64,000 nt of DNA from Humibacillus xanthopallidus (GTDB lineage: Bacteria; Actinomycetota; Actinomycetes; Actinomycetales; Dermatophilaceae). The notes below the pieces were generated by a model, which saw nothing but the letters and a program-made list of their open reading frames with translations, was not told where the DNA came from and did no database searches. Shown in pieces: positions 28,922 through 36,621 of the stretch. Both the position numbers and the translations under genes were made by a program. Positions within the stretch are counted from its first letter, which is position 1. Each line of letters begins with the position of its first letter. Location of the stretch: contig NZ_VFQF01000002.1 in the NCBI RefSeq assembly GCF_006717145.1, forward strand, positions 248,001-312,000, in the 5' to 3' direction.

Positions 28922-29947
28922 TCAAGACGGCTCCGCTCGCGGCAGGGGCAGGGTGACTCCGACCATCGTCACGCCTCGTCCGTCCCACTCGTAGGCCGTC
29001 TGCTCGAGCAGCTGCGTGGCCGTCGCCCCGACGACCTCGGGGTCGAGGGTGGGGGAGGGCAGCGGCCCGCGCTGCTGCACGTGGGCGCCGTCGTCGTAGC
29101 GCACGACAACCTCGAGCCGCCCCGGCAGGCGTGGCGGCCCCTCGAGCGCGACGACCCGGTGCAGGGCCCGACCGACGCACTCCTCGAGCACGGCCTCGAT
29201 CTTGGAGCGGGTGCGCGTCGGTGGCAGCGACCGGCTCGCGCTGACCGATTGACGTGGCCCCGGCAGCCGGATCGTCGCGTCATCGGTGCCGGCCGCGATC
29301 GAGAGGAGCCGACGGGCCATCGCCGTCGTCACGATCCGCGCGAGGTCCTCCTCGGACCAGCCGTGCAGGTCGGCGACGACGTGCAGGCCGGCGGCGTGCA
29401 GACGCCCCCAGGTCGTCGGGCCGACTCCCCACAGCTCGTCGAGGCGCAGTCGGGGCCGCACCCGTGTCTCGAGCTCGGCATCGACGACGACGAGCCCGTC
29501 GGGCTTGGCGCGCCGGCTCGCGAGCTTGGCCATGAGCTTGGTGCGCCCCACGCCCACCGACACCGGCAGGCCCACCTCGGCGCGAGCCGCGGTGCGCAGG
29601 GCCGCCGCCACGCCGGCCGGGTCACCGCGGTCGCGGCCGGCCACGTCGAGGAAGGCCTCCTCGATGGAGCCCGGCTCGACGAGCGGGGTGAAGCGCCGGA
29701 AGACCTCGAAGAGACCGGCCGAGGCTGCCTCGTAGGCCTCCGGGCGGTAGCCGGTCACGAGCACGTCGGGCCAGCGACGGCGGACCTGGCGCAGCGGCAT
29801 ACCGGCGTGGATGCCGAGGGCCCGGGCCTCGTAGGACGGGCACGCGACGACCTCGTGCGCGACGACCATCGGCCGGCCGCGCAGCCGGGGGTCGTCGCGT
29901 TGCTCGACGGAGGCGAGGAACGCGTCGGCGTCGGCGTGCAGTATCAC
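28922..29947 (-). CDS. dinB: Y-family (DinB-like) translesion DNA polymerase
   Basis: This 341-residue protein has the Y-family palm with LHADADAFLASVEQRDDP (Asp6) and GSIEEAFLDV (Glu96, Glu97), plus GVGRTKLMAKLASRRAKPDG of the fingers/palm and the helix-hairpin-helix stretch LWGVGPTTWGRLHAAG. A little-finger domain occupies the last about 110 residues. The usual SIDEA is here SIEEA, so the second metal-binding acid is Glu instead of Asp. No clear beta-clamp motif (QLxLF) is visible at the C terminus. It starts at GTG 29947. It probably bypasses lesions and may be mutagenic; regulation by LexA is not evident, as no SOS box was recognised. Confidence 0.85.
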   Translation of the reverse strand: MILHADADAFLASVEQRDDPRLRGRPMVVAHEVVACPSYEARALGIHAGMPLRQVRRRWPDVLVTGYRPEAYEAASAGLFEVFRRFTPLVEPGSIEEAFLDVAGRDRGDPAGVAAALRTAARAEVGLPVSVGVGRTKLMAKLASRRAKPDGLVVVDAELETRVRPRLRLDELWGVGPTTWGRLHAAGLHVVADLHGWSEEDLARIVTTAMARRLLSIAAGTDDATIRLPGPRQSVSASRSLPPTRTRSKIEAVLEECVGRALHRVVALEGPPRLPGRLEVVVRYDDGAHVQQRGPLPSPTLDPEVVGATATQLLEQTAYEWDGRGVTMVGVTLPLPRAEPS

Positions 29948-30017
29948 CCGACCACTGTGACGCCCACCGCCGACAGCGCTTGAACGGTCGGCTCGACCTG
30001 CGGGCGCGGGCCGACGG

Positions 30018-31109
30018 TCAGTAGCCCGCCTGGTCGAGGGCCTCGGTGGCGAGCCGCCGGCCGAGGTCGATCATCTCGGCGGCGCGGTGGAAGTCGAGCG
30101 TGCGCACGGCGTTGGACGGCACCGTGATGAGCACGTCGGGCGGGTTGCTCGCCATCCGGTAGCGCGATATGAGCGCCGACATCGTCTCGAAGGACATGTT
30201 GAGCAAGTCGACGAGCCCGATGTCGGCGTTGACGCGCAGCAGGGCGTCGGTCGGCGTCTGGGTGGTGTCGATCGCGAGGTCGGCGCTCGCCGCCGCGGCG
30301 GCGGAGACCGGAGCCTCCCCGAGAGGCGACCCGTCGTCGGGTGCGTCCGTGAGGTGCACGCCGTCGGGGGCGTATGCCGCCGGGTCGAGTGCGTCGGGCA
30401 CCTCCCTCGCGTGGGCGAACCGCCCGGTGATGGCGCGCATCCGCTCGAAGTCCAGCACCTCCGCCGCGCTGCGGCGCAGCCGGGAGGTCCATTCCTCGCG
30501 CGGCCGCTGCTCCGACGACTCCTTGACGGGAGTGGCCGTGGCGCCGGCGGCGCGCATGCCCGAGAGCGAGACCGCGATCGTGAGGTCGGCCTCCGCGGCG
30601 GCCGTGGGCTCGATCGGGATCGGGTTGATCAGGCCTCCGTCGACGAGGACCCGGCCGTTGATGACCGCCGGGGTGATGACGCCGGGGATGGCGATCGAGG
30701 CGCGGATGGCCTTCTCGACGGGCCCGCGCTGGAACCACACCTCGCGACGGGCGTTGATGTCGGTCGCGACGGCGGTGAAGGGGATCGGCAAGCTCTCGAT
30801 CGTCGCCCCGTCGAGGATCTCGCCGACCTTGTGGATGATCCGCTCGGCCCGGATGGCGCCCCCCGGCGAGGTGATCGACAGGTCGAGCAGCCGCCACACC
30901 TCACGCTGGCTCAGGCTTCGGGCCCACTCGGTGTAGGCCTCGAGCCGACCGGCGGCCGTGACCCCGCCGACGAGCGCGCCCATCGACGTGCCGGCGATCG
31001 CGACGATCTCGAACCCGCGCTCGCGCAGCACCTCGATCACCCCGATGTGCGCATAGCCCCGAGCGCCCCCCGACCCGAGGACGACTGCCGCACGTGCTCC
31101 CTCAGCCAC
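30018..31109 (-). CDS. patatin-like phospholipase (RssA family)
   Basis: This 363-residue protein has the serine-aspartate dyad of patatins: Ser42 in AGTSMGALVGG and Asp157 in VDGGLINP, with the oxyanion loop LGSGGARGYAHIGV at residues 11-24. The spacing and total length fit the bacterial RssA/YchK-type group, which hydrolyses acyl esters of lipids. No signal peptide is present. The region between about 180 and 280 is a variable, acidic insert. The start ATG 31109 lies just before the match. It lies between the polymerase gene and the ECF41 sigma gene on the same strand, with gaps of 70-83 bases, so it may be transcribed separately. Confidence 0.85.
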   Translation of the reverse strand: MAEGARAAVVLGSGGARGYAHIGVIEVLRERGFEIVAIAGTSMGALVGGVTAAGRLEAYTEWARSLSQREVWRLLDLSITSPGGAIRAERIIHKVGEILDGATIESLPIPFTAVATDINARREVWFQRGPVEKAIRASIAIPGVITPAVINGRVLVDGGLINPIPIEPTAAAEADLTIAVSLSGMRAAGATATPVKESSEQRPREEWTSRLRRSAAEVLDFERMRAITGRFAHAREVPDALDPAAYAPDGVHLTDAPDDGSPLGEAPVSAAAAASADLAIDTTQTPTDALLRVNADIGLVDLLNMSFETMSALISRYRMASNPPDVLITVPSNAVRTLDFHRAAEMIDLGRRLATEALDQAGY

Positions 31110-31192
31110 CCTTCGACCCTACGACGGCCCCGCCGATCGGCGCAGCGTCAGCCGCGTCACGTCTCAACCTGACACGAGACATGACGACCGCC

Positions 31193-32290
31193 TCACTCCC
31201 CGGCCGGCCCGGCATCCTCGGCCGGCCCGGCATCCTCGGCCGGCCCGGCATCCTCGGCCGGCCCGGCAGCGGGGCGCGCCTCCTGGAGGTAGGTGAACTC
31301 CGTGGCGGCGAGCCACTCGGCATCGGCGATGAGCTCGATGCCCGTGACCCGCTCGCCCACGACGGTGAAGGAGAAGGCGACCTTCGGCTCGCCACGCAGC
31401 GTCCACACGGCGCCGACCTCGCCGACGCCGCCCGCGTCATCGGTGCCCAGCACCGCGAGCCGCGCCGACCGTGCGCCGCCGTTGAAGATCTCGGCGACGT
31501 CTGCGCGCCCGCGCACGAGCGCCGCTGCACCCATCGCCGCGGCGGCCGGGTCGGCCCGCATGACGACCTCGGGGTCGAGCAGCTCGAGCAGGGCGGTGAA
31601 GTCGCCGGCCCGCGACGCGGCGAGGAACGCCTCGACGACGCGGCGCTGGCGGGCCCGGTCGGTGTCGCGCTCCACCTGGGCCGAGCGGACCCGCCGCCGG
31701 GCTCGGCTCGCGAGCTGACGGGTGGCGGCGGGGGAGCGGTCGACGATGTCGGCGATCTCCTCGAAGGGCAGGCCGAAGAGGTCGTGCAGGACGAAAGCGA
31801 GCCGCTCTGCGGGCGTCAGCGAGTCGAGGACGAGGAGCAGGGCGACACCCACGGAGTCGGCGAGCTCGGCCTCCTCCGCCGGGTCGGGCGCGGCAGGCTG
31901 GTCGAGCTGCAGCCGCGGGTCGCGCGACTCGGCCACCAGCTCCGACAGCTCACTGTCCCAAGGGTCCTCGCGCCGCGATCCTCGCGACCGCAGCATGTCG
32001 AGGCTGATCCGGGCGACGACCGTCGTCAGCCATCCGCCGAGGTTGTCGACCTGGCTGGCGTCCGTGCGCCCCAGCCGCAGCCAGGCCTCCTGCACTGCGT
32101 CGTCGGCGTCGCTCGTCGAGCCGAGCACGCGGTAGGCCACCGCCCGCAGCCGCGCCCGGTGTGCCTCGAAGTCGCGGGCCACCCAGTCACGCGAGCCGTC
32201 GTTCACGCCGCCGCCGCCGCCGTCGGTCGGCGCACCGCCGTTGCCGCCGTCGGTCGGCGCACCGCCGTTGCCCTGCGTCGTCGCGTCCAT
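31193..32290 (-). CDS. ECF41-family RNA polymerase sigma factor with fused SnoaL-like domain
   Basis: The protein is 365 residues. Sigma region 2 (RLRAVAYRVLGSTSDADDAVQEAWLR...DNLGGWLTTVVARISLDML) and region 4 (LLLVLDSLTPAERLAFVLHDLFGLPFEEIADIVDRSPAATRQLASRARR) are joined to a C-terminal SnoaL/NTF2-like domain (about 215-335), the hallmark of ECF41, where this extension replaces an anti-sigma factor. Both ends carry in-frame DNA repeats: GNGGAPTDG units at the N terminus and EDAGPA units at the C terminus. GTG 32207 is an alternative start that would drop the low-complexity leader. A perfect ECF41 promoter lies upstream, so autoregulation is likely. Confidence 0.88.
   Translation of the reverse strand: MDATTQGNGGAPTDGGNGGAPTDGGGGGVNDGSRDWVARDFEAHRARLRAVAYRVLGSTSDADDAVQEAWLRLGRTDASQVDNLGGWLTTVVARISLDMLRSRGSRREDPWDSELSELVAESRDPRLQLDQPAAPDPAEEAELADSVGVALLLVLDSLTPAERLAFVLHDLFGLPFEEIADIVDRSPAATRQLASRARRRVRSAQVERDTDRARQRRVVEAFLAASRAGDFTALLELLDPEVVMRADPAAAAMGAAALVRGRADVAEIFNGGARSARLAVLGTDDAGGVGEVGAVWTLRGEPKVAFSFTVVGERVTGIELIADAEWLAATEFTYLQEARPAAGPAEDAGPAEDAGPAEDAGPAGE
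31202..31270. repeat. 18-bp in-frame tandem repeat in the sigma factor C terminus
   Basis: GGCCGGCCCGGCATCCTC repeats exactly at 31202-31219, 31220-31237 and 31238-31255, followed by a partial copy. It encodes EDAGPA on the minus strand. The exact identity suggests recent slippage and probable length variation between strains. Confidence 0.9.
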
Positions 32291-32321
32291 GAGCCGTCCC
32301 GTCCGTCCTGTCGCGTCACGC

Positions 32322-32348
32322 CGTCACATTCTGCGCCCGGCATCCGTC
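32322..32348 (+). promoter_or_regulatory. putative ECF41 promoter for the VOC gene
   Basis: CGTCACA at 32322-32328, 16 bases, then CGTC at 32345-32348. The published ECF41 consensus is TGTCACA with CGTC at this spacing, so only the first base differs. It points to the VOC gene at 32450 about 100 bases downstream. Confidence 0.6.
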
Positions 32349-32356
32349 ACACCTCT

Positions 32357-32383
32357 GACGAGCCGCACCCGCCGGATGTGACA
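32357..32383 (-). promoter_or_regulatory. putative ECF41 autoregulatory promoter
   Basis: On the minus strand TGTCACA (complement of 32377-32383) is followed by 16 bases and CGTC (complement of 32357-32360), an exact match to the ECF41 consensus. The predicted transcript starts about 60 bases before the sigma gene ATG at 32290. Confidence 0.75.
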
Positions 32384-32449
32384 TCGCCCCGGCAGCTCGT
32401 CGCACCGTCGGCCGACCAGCCGGCACCCACCCATCACGAGGAGCAGGAC

Positions 32450-32788
32450 ATGACCGCCGTCGACACCATCATCTTCCCCGTCGCCGACCTCGCCGCCGCC
32501 AAGAGCGTCTTCACGACGCTGCTCGGCGCCGAGCCGCACACCGACGAGCCCTACTACGTCGGCTACACAGTCGACGGCCAGGAGTTCGCGCTCGACCCCA
32601 ACGGCCACCGCAAGGGCCTGCGGGGCACCGTGCCCTTCTGGCGCGTCGACGACCTCGACGCCTCCAGCGCCGCCCTCGTCGCTGCGGGGGCCACCGTCGT
32701 CCAGCCGCCCGCCGAGGTCGGCGGGGGGCGCCGCACGACGGTCGTCGCCGACGCCGACGGCAACCAGTTCGGCCTCATGCAGGGCTGA
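32450..32788 (+). CDS. VOC-family protein, divergent partner of the ECF41 sigma factor
   Basis: This 112-residue single VOC unit contains VDTIIFPVADLAAAKSVFTTLLG, VPFWRVDDLDASSAALVAAGA and TTVVADADGNQFGLMQG, the paired beta-alpha-beta-beta-beta modules of glyoxalase I/extradiol-type proteins. ATG 32450 follows GAGGAGCAGGAC. It is transcribed away from the ECF41 sigma gene and has a near-consensus ECF41 promoter, so it is probably the sigma factor's main target. ECF41 genes more often pair with carboxymuconolactone decarboxylases, oxidoreductases or epimerases, so a VOC partner is less usual. The substrate is unknown. Confidence 0.82.
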   Translation: MTAVDTIIFPVADLAAAKSVFTTLLGAEPHTDEPYYVGYTVDGQEFALDPNGHRKGLRGTVPFWRVDDLDASSAALVAAGATVVQPPAEVGGGRRTTVVADADGNQFGLMQG

Positions 32789-32809
32789 GAGCCCCCGTCG
32801 GAGGAGCCG

Positions 32810-32850
32810 GTATGCCGTCCGGTGGGCACCCAGCCCGCCGGACGGCATAC
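32810..32850. terminator. hairpin terminator with GTATGCCG arms
   Basis: Arms at 32810-32827 and 32833-32850 pair over 18 positions with a single G-T pair and a 5-base loop. It lies 22 bases after the VOC stop. The outer part of each arm is the octamer GTATGCCG or its complement. Confidence 0.7.
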
Positions 32851-33011
32851 GCGCGTCTGGGTGAGTGTGGTGGCGGACGAAAACGATTGTCACACAGGCA
32901 AACTCGCGGTCATCGGCGCAACCCACCTGCGACGTCGTGCCTGCTGATCTGTGCCTGGTCTCGAGACCAGGGGTTGCGCAATCCGGACGAGATGGGCACG
33001 ATGGGGGGCGA

Positions 33012-33025
33012 TGTAAGCGCTTACA
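33012..33025. promoter_or_regulatory. LacI-family operator
   Basis: TGTAAGCGCTTACA is a perfect 14-bp palindrome with the central CG step typical of LacI-family operators. It lies 76 bases before the LacI-type gene start at 33102, so autoregulation and control of the downstream sugar genes are likely. No second copy was found in front of the lipoprotein gene. Confidence 0.75.
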
Positions 33026-33101
33026 ACATGCAGACCGGCGCCCTCGCCGGGTATGACGCAGGCGCACTCATGACTCGACGACGAGACGAAGGAGGTGGAC
33101 C

Positions 33102-34259
33102 GTGGCGACGACCCCACGCCAGCGGCCCCAGCGGACCGACCGCCCGTCGGCAGCCCCCACCACGCCCTCGCCCGAGTCATCCGCCTCCGCTCCGACACCC
33201 GCCACGACACCCGCCACGACACCGGCCACGACACCGGGCGTGACGCCTGCCGTCGGGGCGACGATCTACTCCGTCGCCGAGCGCGCCGGGGTGTCGATCG
33301 CGACGGTCTCGCGGGTCCTGCAGGGCCGGGCGGTCGTCTCCGAGGCCACCCGCCAGAAGGTGCTCGAGGCCGTCGAATCGCTGCACTACGTGCCTCTGGG
33401 CGCCGCTCGCAGCCTTGCCGTGCGTCACCACGAGGCCTACGGGCTCGTCATCCCGGAGCTCACCGGCCCCTACTACTCCGAGCTGCTCATGGGCTTCGAG
33501 ACCCGCGCCGCCGAGCTCGGCCAGAGCGTCATCCTGCTGCTCGCGAATGGCAAGAGCGACGTGCCCGGGGCCGTTGGTCACCTCGCCACGAGGGTCGACG
33601 GCATCGCCGTGCTCGGCTCGGCCGCCTTGCCGCCCACCCTCGCCCGCGCCCTGCGCGGCCGCAAACCCGTTGTCGTCATTGCCGGTTCATCACCCCACGT
33701 GCCCGGTGGCGACAGCGTCGAGCTCGTCGCCGCCGAGAACGTCCACAGCGCCGAGCAGCTCACCGCCCACGTGCTCGACCACGGCCGCTCGCGCCTGCTC
33801 TACGTCGGTGACCCCGACCCCGCCCCCGACATCTCCGAGCGGTATGCCGGCTTCGTCGCCGCGCACGCCGCCCGCGGTCTCGTCGCGGCGGAACCGGTGC
33901 GCGTGCCCTTCCGCGAGAGCGAGGGCGTCGCGGTCGCCGACCGCATCCTCTCCGGCGAGCTCGAGGCCGACGCCCTCGTCTGCGCCAACGACGAGCTCGC
34001 GCTGTCGATCATGACGCGCCTGCAGGACGCCGGCCGAGACGTGCCCGGCGACATCGCCGTCGTCGGGTGGGACGACGTCATGACCTCGCGTTATGTGCGC
34101 CCCGGCATGACCACGGTCCGCCAGCCCGTGCACGAGCTCGGGGTGCTGGCCGCCGAGCGGCTCCACCAGCGCGTCGACGGCGCCGCTCCGCTCCCGGCCC
34201 CCGTCCTGCTGCCGACCGAGGTCGTGCTGCGCGGCTCGTGCGGCTGCCCCACCCCCTAG
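33102..34259 (+). CDS. LacI-family transcriptional repressor
   Basis: This 385-residue protein starts at GTG 33102, with AAGGAGGTG just upstream. An unusual 50-residue leader of Pro/Thr/Ala, including TPATTPATTPATTPG, precedes the helix-turn-helix (about 53-100: IYSVAERAGVSIATVSRVLQGR, hinge AARSLAVRHH). The periplasmic-binding-like effector domain follows (YGLVIPELTGPYYSEL...VVGWDDVMTSRYVRPGMTTVRQP). It probably controls the ABC transporter and glycosidase genes that follow in the same direction and binds the palindrome at 33012. The inducer is presumably a sugar imported by this locus (inference). Confidence 0.9.
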   Translation: MATTPRQRPQRTDRPSAAPTTPSPESSASAPTPATTPATTPATTPGVTPAVGATIYSVAERAGVSIATVSRVLQGRAVVSEATRQKVLEAVESLHYVPLGAARSLAVRHHEAYGLVIPELTGPYYSELLMGFETRAAELGQSVILLLANGKSDVPGAVGHLATRVDGIAVLGSAALPPTLARALRGRKPVVVIAGSSPHVPGGDSVELVAAENVHSAEQLTAHVLDHGRSRLLYVGDPDPAPDISERYAGFVAAHAARGLVAAEPVRVPFRESEGVAVADRILSGELEADALVCANDELALSIMTRLQDAGRDVPGDIAVVGWDDVMTSRYVRPGMTTVRQPVHELGVLAAERLHQRVDGAAPLPAPVLLPTEVVLRGSCGCPTP

Positions 34260-34414
34260 CCCCCTCGCCGGTGCGGCACCAGTAGCCGTGCCCTGTTTCG
34301 CCGATCCCTCCAACCCGTCCACGCACCAGATCCCCCAGTCGCTCCATCGATCCCCTGACCCCGCCTCCACAGACCCGCGAGCCCGCTCGTGGCACCCAGA
34401 AAGTGAGACACCCG

Positions 34415-35701
34415 ATGAGACGCACCACCGCCATCACTGTCGCCTGCATGACCGCCGCCGCCCTCACCGTGACCGCCTGCGGTCGCAGCGCCGACACGGG
34501 CGGCGCAGCCGCCGGCCAGACCGGCGCAGCCGTCAGCACCGGCGCCGCCAAGGGCACCATCACGATGTGGGCCATGGGCGCCGAGGGCGAGAAGCTGCCC
34601 GAGCTCGCCAAGGACTTCGAGGCGGCCAACCCGGGCGTCAAGGTCAACGTCACCGCCATCCCCTGGGACGCGGCGCACGACAAGTTCACGACCGCCATCA
34701 CCGCCAACAAGACGCCCGACCTCGCCATGGTCGGCACGACGTGGATGGGCGAGTTCGCCGGGCTCGGGGCCCTCGACCCGACGCCGGCCCAGATCGACAA
34801 GTCGGTCTTCTTCGACGGCGCCCAGAAGACGACCGAGGTGGGCGGCACGTCCTACGGCATCCCGTGGTACGTCGAGACGCGCGTCCTGTTCTACCGCTCC
34901 GACCTCGCCAAGAAGGCCGGCTACGAGACCGCCCCGACCGACCAGGCCGGCCTCAAGGACATGGCCAAGGCCATGCAGACCAAGGCCGGCGCGAAGTGGG
35001 GCATCGGGCTGCAGGCCGGCGGCACCGGATCGTGGCAGACCCTCATGCCGTTCGCGTGGTCGAACGGAGCCGACCTCACGAAGGACGGCGGCAAGGGCTA
35101 CAACTTCGACAGCCCGCAGGTCCTCGAGGCGACGAAGTACTACCAGTCGTTCTTCACCGACGGCATCTCCGACAAGGCGGCGCCCGCGACGCCGACGACC
35201 GAGCCCGACTTCGCGAGCGGCAAGGTGCCGATGTTCATCTCCGGTCCGTGGATGATGTCCGCGGTCGAGAAGGTCGGCGGTGCCGGCTTCAAGGACAAGT
35301 ACAACGTCGCCCAGATCCCCGCCGGGTCGGCCGGCTCGTCGTCCTTCGTCGGCGGGTCGAACCTCGCCGTCTTCAAGAACACCCAGAACCGCGACACTGC
35401 CTGGAAGTTCGTGCAGTGGCTCGCCGACCCCAAGGTCCAGGCGAAGTGGTACGCGATGTCGACCGACCTGCCGTCCGTCAAGAGCGCCTGGCAGGACTCG
35501 AGCCTCGCCGGTGACAAGAAGCTCGCCGTCTTCGGCAAGCAGCTCGAGACGGCCAAGGCGCCGCCGTCGTTCTCGACGTGGGAGCAGGTCGTGGCCACCT
35601 TCGACACCGAGCTCGAGAAGGTGACGAAGACCGGCTCCGACCCCGCTGCCGCCCTGAAGACGGTGCAGCAGCAGGCCGACTCCATCGGCTCGGGTCAGTA
35701 A
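34415..35701 (+). CDS. sugar ABC transporter substrate-binding lipoprotein
   Basis: This 428-residue extracytoplasmic solute-binding protein belongs to family 1 (maltose/oligosaccharide type). The signal peptide MRRTTAITVACMTAAALTVT ends at a lipobox with Cys after TVTA, so it is a lipoprotein. The mature part has KGTITMWAMGAEGEKLPELAKDFEAANPGVKV and later SGPWMMSAVEKVG and AVFKNTQNRDTAWKFVQWL, usual for this family. ATG 34415 was chosen over GTG 34403 because the n-region with Arg residues begins there. It is the first gene of a transporter set with the two permeases at 35705 and 36622. The size suggests an oligosaccharide ligand. Confidence 0.9.
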   Translation: MRRTTAITVACMTAAALTVTACGRSADTGGAAAGQTGAAVSTGAAKGTITMWAMGAEGEKLPELAKDFEAANPGVKVNVTAIPWDAAHDKFTTAITANKTPDLAMVGTTWMGEFAGLGALDPTPAQIDKSVFFDGAQKTTEVGGTSYGIPWYVETRVLFYRSDLAKKAGYETAPTDQAGLKDMAKAMQTKAGAKWGIGLQAGGTGSWQTLMPFAWSNGADLTKDGGKGYNFDSPQVLEATKYYQSFFTDGISDKAAPATPTTEPDFASGKVPMFISGPWMMSAVEKVGGAGFKDKYNVAQIPAGSAGSSSFVGGSNLAVFKNTQNRDTAWKFVQWLADPKVQAKWYAMSTDLPSVKSAWQDSSLAGDKKLAVFGKQLETAKAPPSFSTWEQVVATFDTELEKVTKTGSDPAAALKTVQQQADSIGSGQ

Positions 35702-35704
35702 GCC

Positions 35705-36619
35705 ATGACCGCCCAGACCGTCTCCCGCTCGCCGGGGCGCCGCTCCGGCGGGCGGGAGGGGCGGGCGGCGTGGATCCTTGCGATCCCCTTCTGCCTGCTC
35801 TTCCTCGCCTTCACCGCCTGGCCGGTGGTCCAGTCGATGTTCATGAGCTTCACCGACACCAAGGCGCGCGACCTGCGCTCGCCGTTCTCGGTGAACATCA
35901 TCGGGCTCGACAACTACACCAAGGCGCTGTCGGACCCCGTCTTCCGCAAGGCGGCCGCCAACACCGCCTACTTCGTCCTCGTCGGGGTGCCCCTGACCCT
36001 CGTGCTCGCACTTGCTGCGGCCATCGCGCTCGACAAGGGGATCACGCGCTTCAGGTCGGTCTTCCGGCTCGGGTTCTACACCCCCGTCATCACCTCGATC
36101 GTCGCGGTGGCCGTCGTGTGGCGCTTCCTGCTCCAGGACCCGGGCGGCCTCATCAACACCGTGCTCGGGTGGGTCGGCATCGACGGCCCCAACTGGCTGG
36201 GCGACCCGAACTGGTCGATGCCCGCCCTCATCATGATGGCGTCGTGGCGCAACTTCGGCACCGCCATGATCATCTTCCTCGCCGGTCTGCAGGCCGTGCC
36301 GGCCGAGCTGCACGAGGCCGCCGCCATCGACGGCGCCGGCGCCTGGCGACGGTTCCGTCACGTGACGATGCCGCTGCTGCGCCCGACGCTCCTCTTCGTC
36401 ATGGTCACCACCTCGATCGGCTATCTGCAGGTCTTCGAGGAGCCGTTCGTCATGACGAAGGGCGGCCCGCTCGACAGCACCATCACGGTGTCCTACAACA
36501 CCTTCCAGCAGTTCGGCTTCGGCAACTACGGCCTCGCGTCGGCGATGAGCTACCTCATCTTCGTCGTCATCGCGATCGTGACGGCCCTGCAGTTCCGCCT
36601 GCTCCGAGAGAGGACGTGA
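35705..36619 (+). CDS. sugar ABC transporter permease (MalF/UgpA-like)
   Basis: This 304-residue inner-membrane protein has six predicted membrane spans and the cytoplasmic EAA loop ELHEAAAIDGAGAWRRFRHVTMPLLRP, which docks to the ATPase. It starts 3 bases after the lipoprotein stop, so translation is coupled. It pairs with the permease at 36622. No ATPase gene is present here; in actinobacteria one shared MsiK-type ATPase commonly energises several such importers, and that is the likely arrangement here (inference from known biology). Confidence 0.9.
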   Translation: MTAQTVSRSPGRRSGGREGRAAWILAIPFCLLFLAFTAWPVVQSMFMSFTDTKARDLRSPFSVNIIGLDNYTKALSDPVFRKAAANTAYFVLVGVPLTLVLALAAAIALDKGITRFRSVFRLGFYTPVITSIVAVAVVWRFLLQDPGGLINTVLGWVGIDGPNWLGDPNWSMPALIMMASWRNFGTAMIIFLAGLQAVPAELHEAAAIDGAGAWRRFRHVTMPLLRPTLLFVMVTTSIGYLQVFEEPFVMTKGGPLDSTITVSYNTFQQFGFGNYGLASAMSYLIFVVIAIVTALQFRLLRERT

Positions 36620-36621
36620 CC

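Larger units (their letters stand above)
32789..33101. other. intergenic region with hairpin and LacI operator
   Basis: This 313-base gap holds the hairpin at 32810-32850 and the palindromic operator at 33012-33025. Between them lies a slightly A+T-richer stretch (32875-32990) likely to contain the lacI promoter, but no convincing -35/-10 pair was identified. Confidence 0.5.

Noticed and set aside
34260-34414. Second LacI operator before the lipoprotein gene
   Set aside because: No sequence like TGTAAGCGCTTACA was found there.
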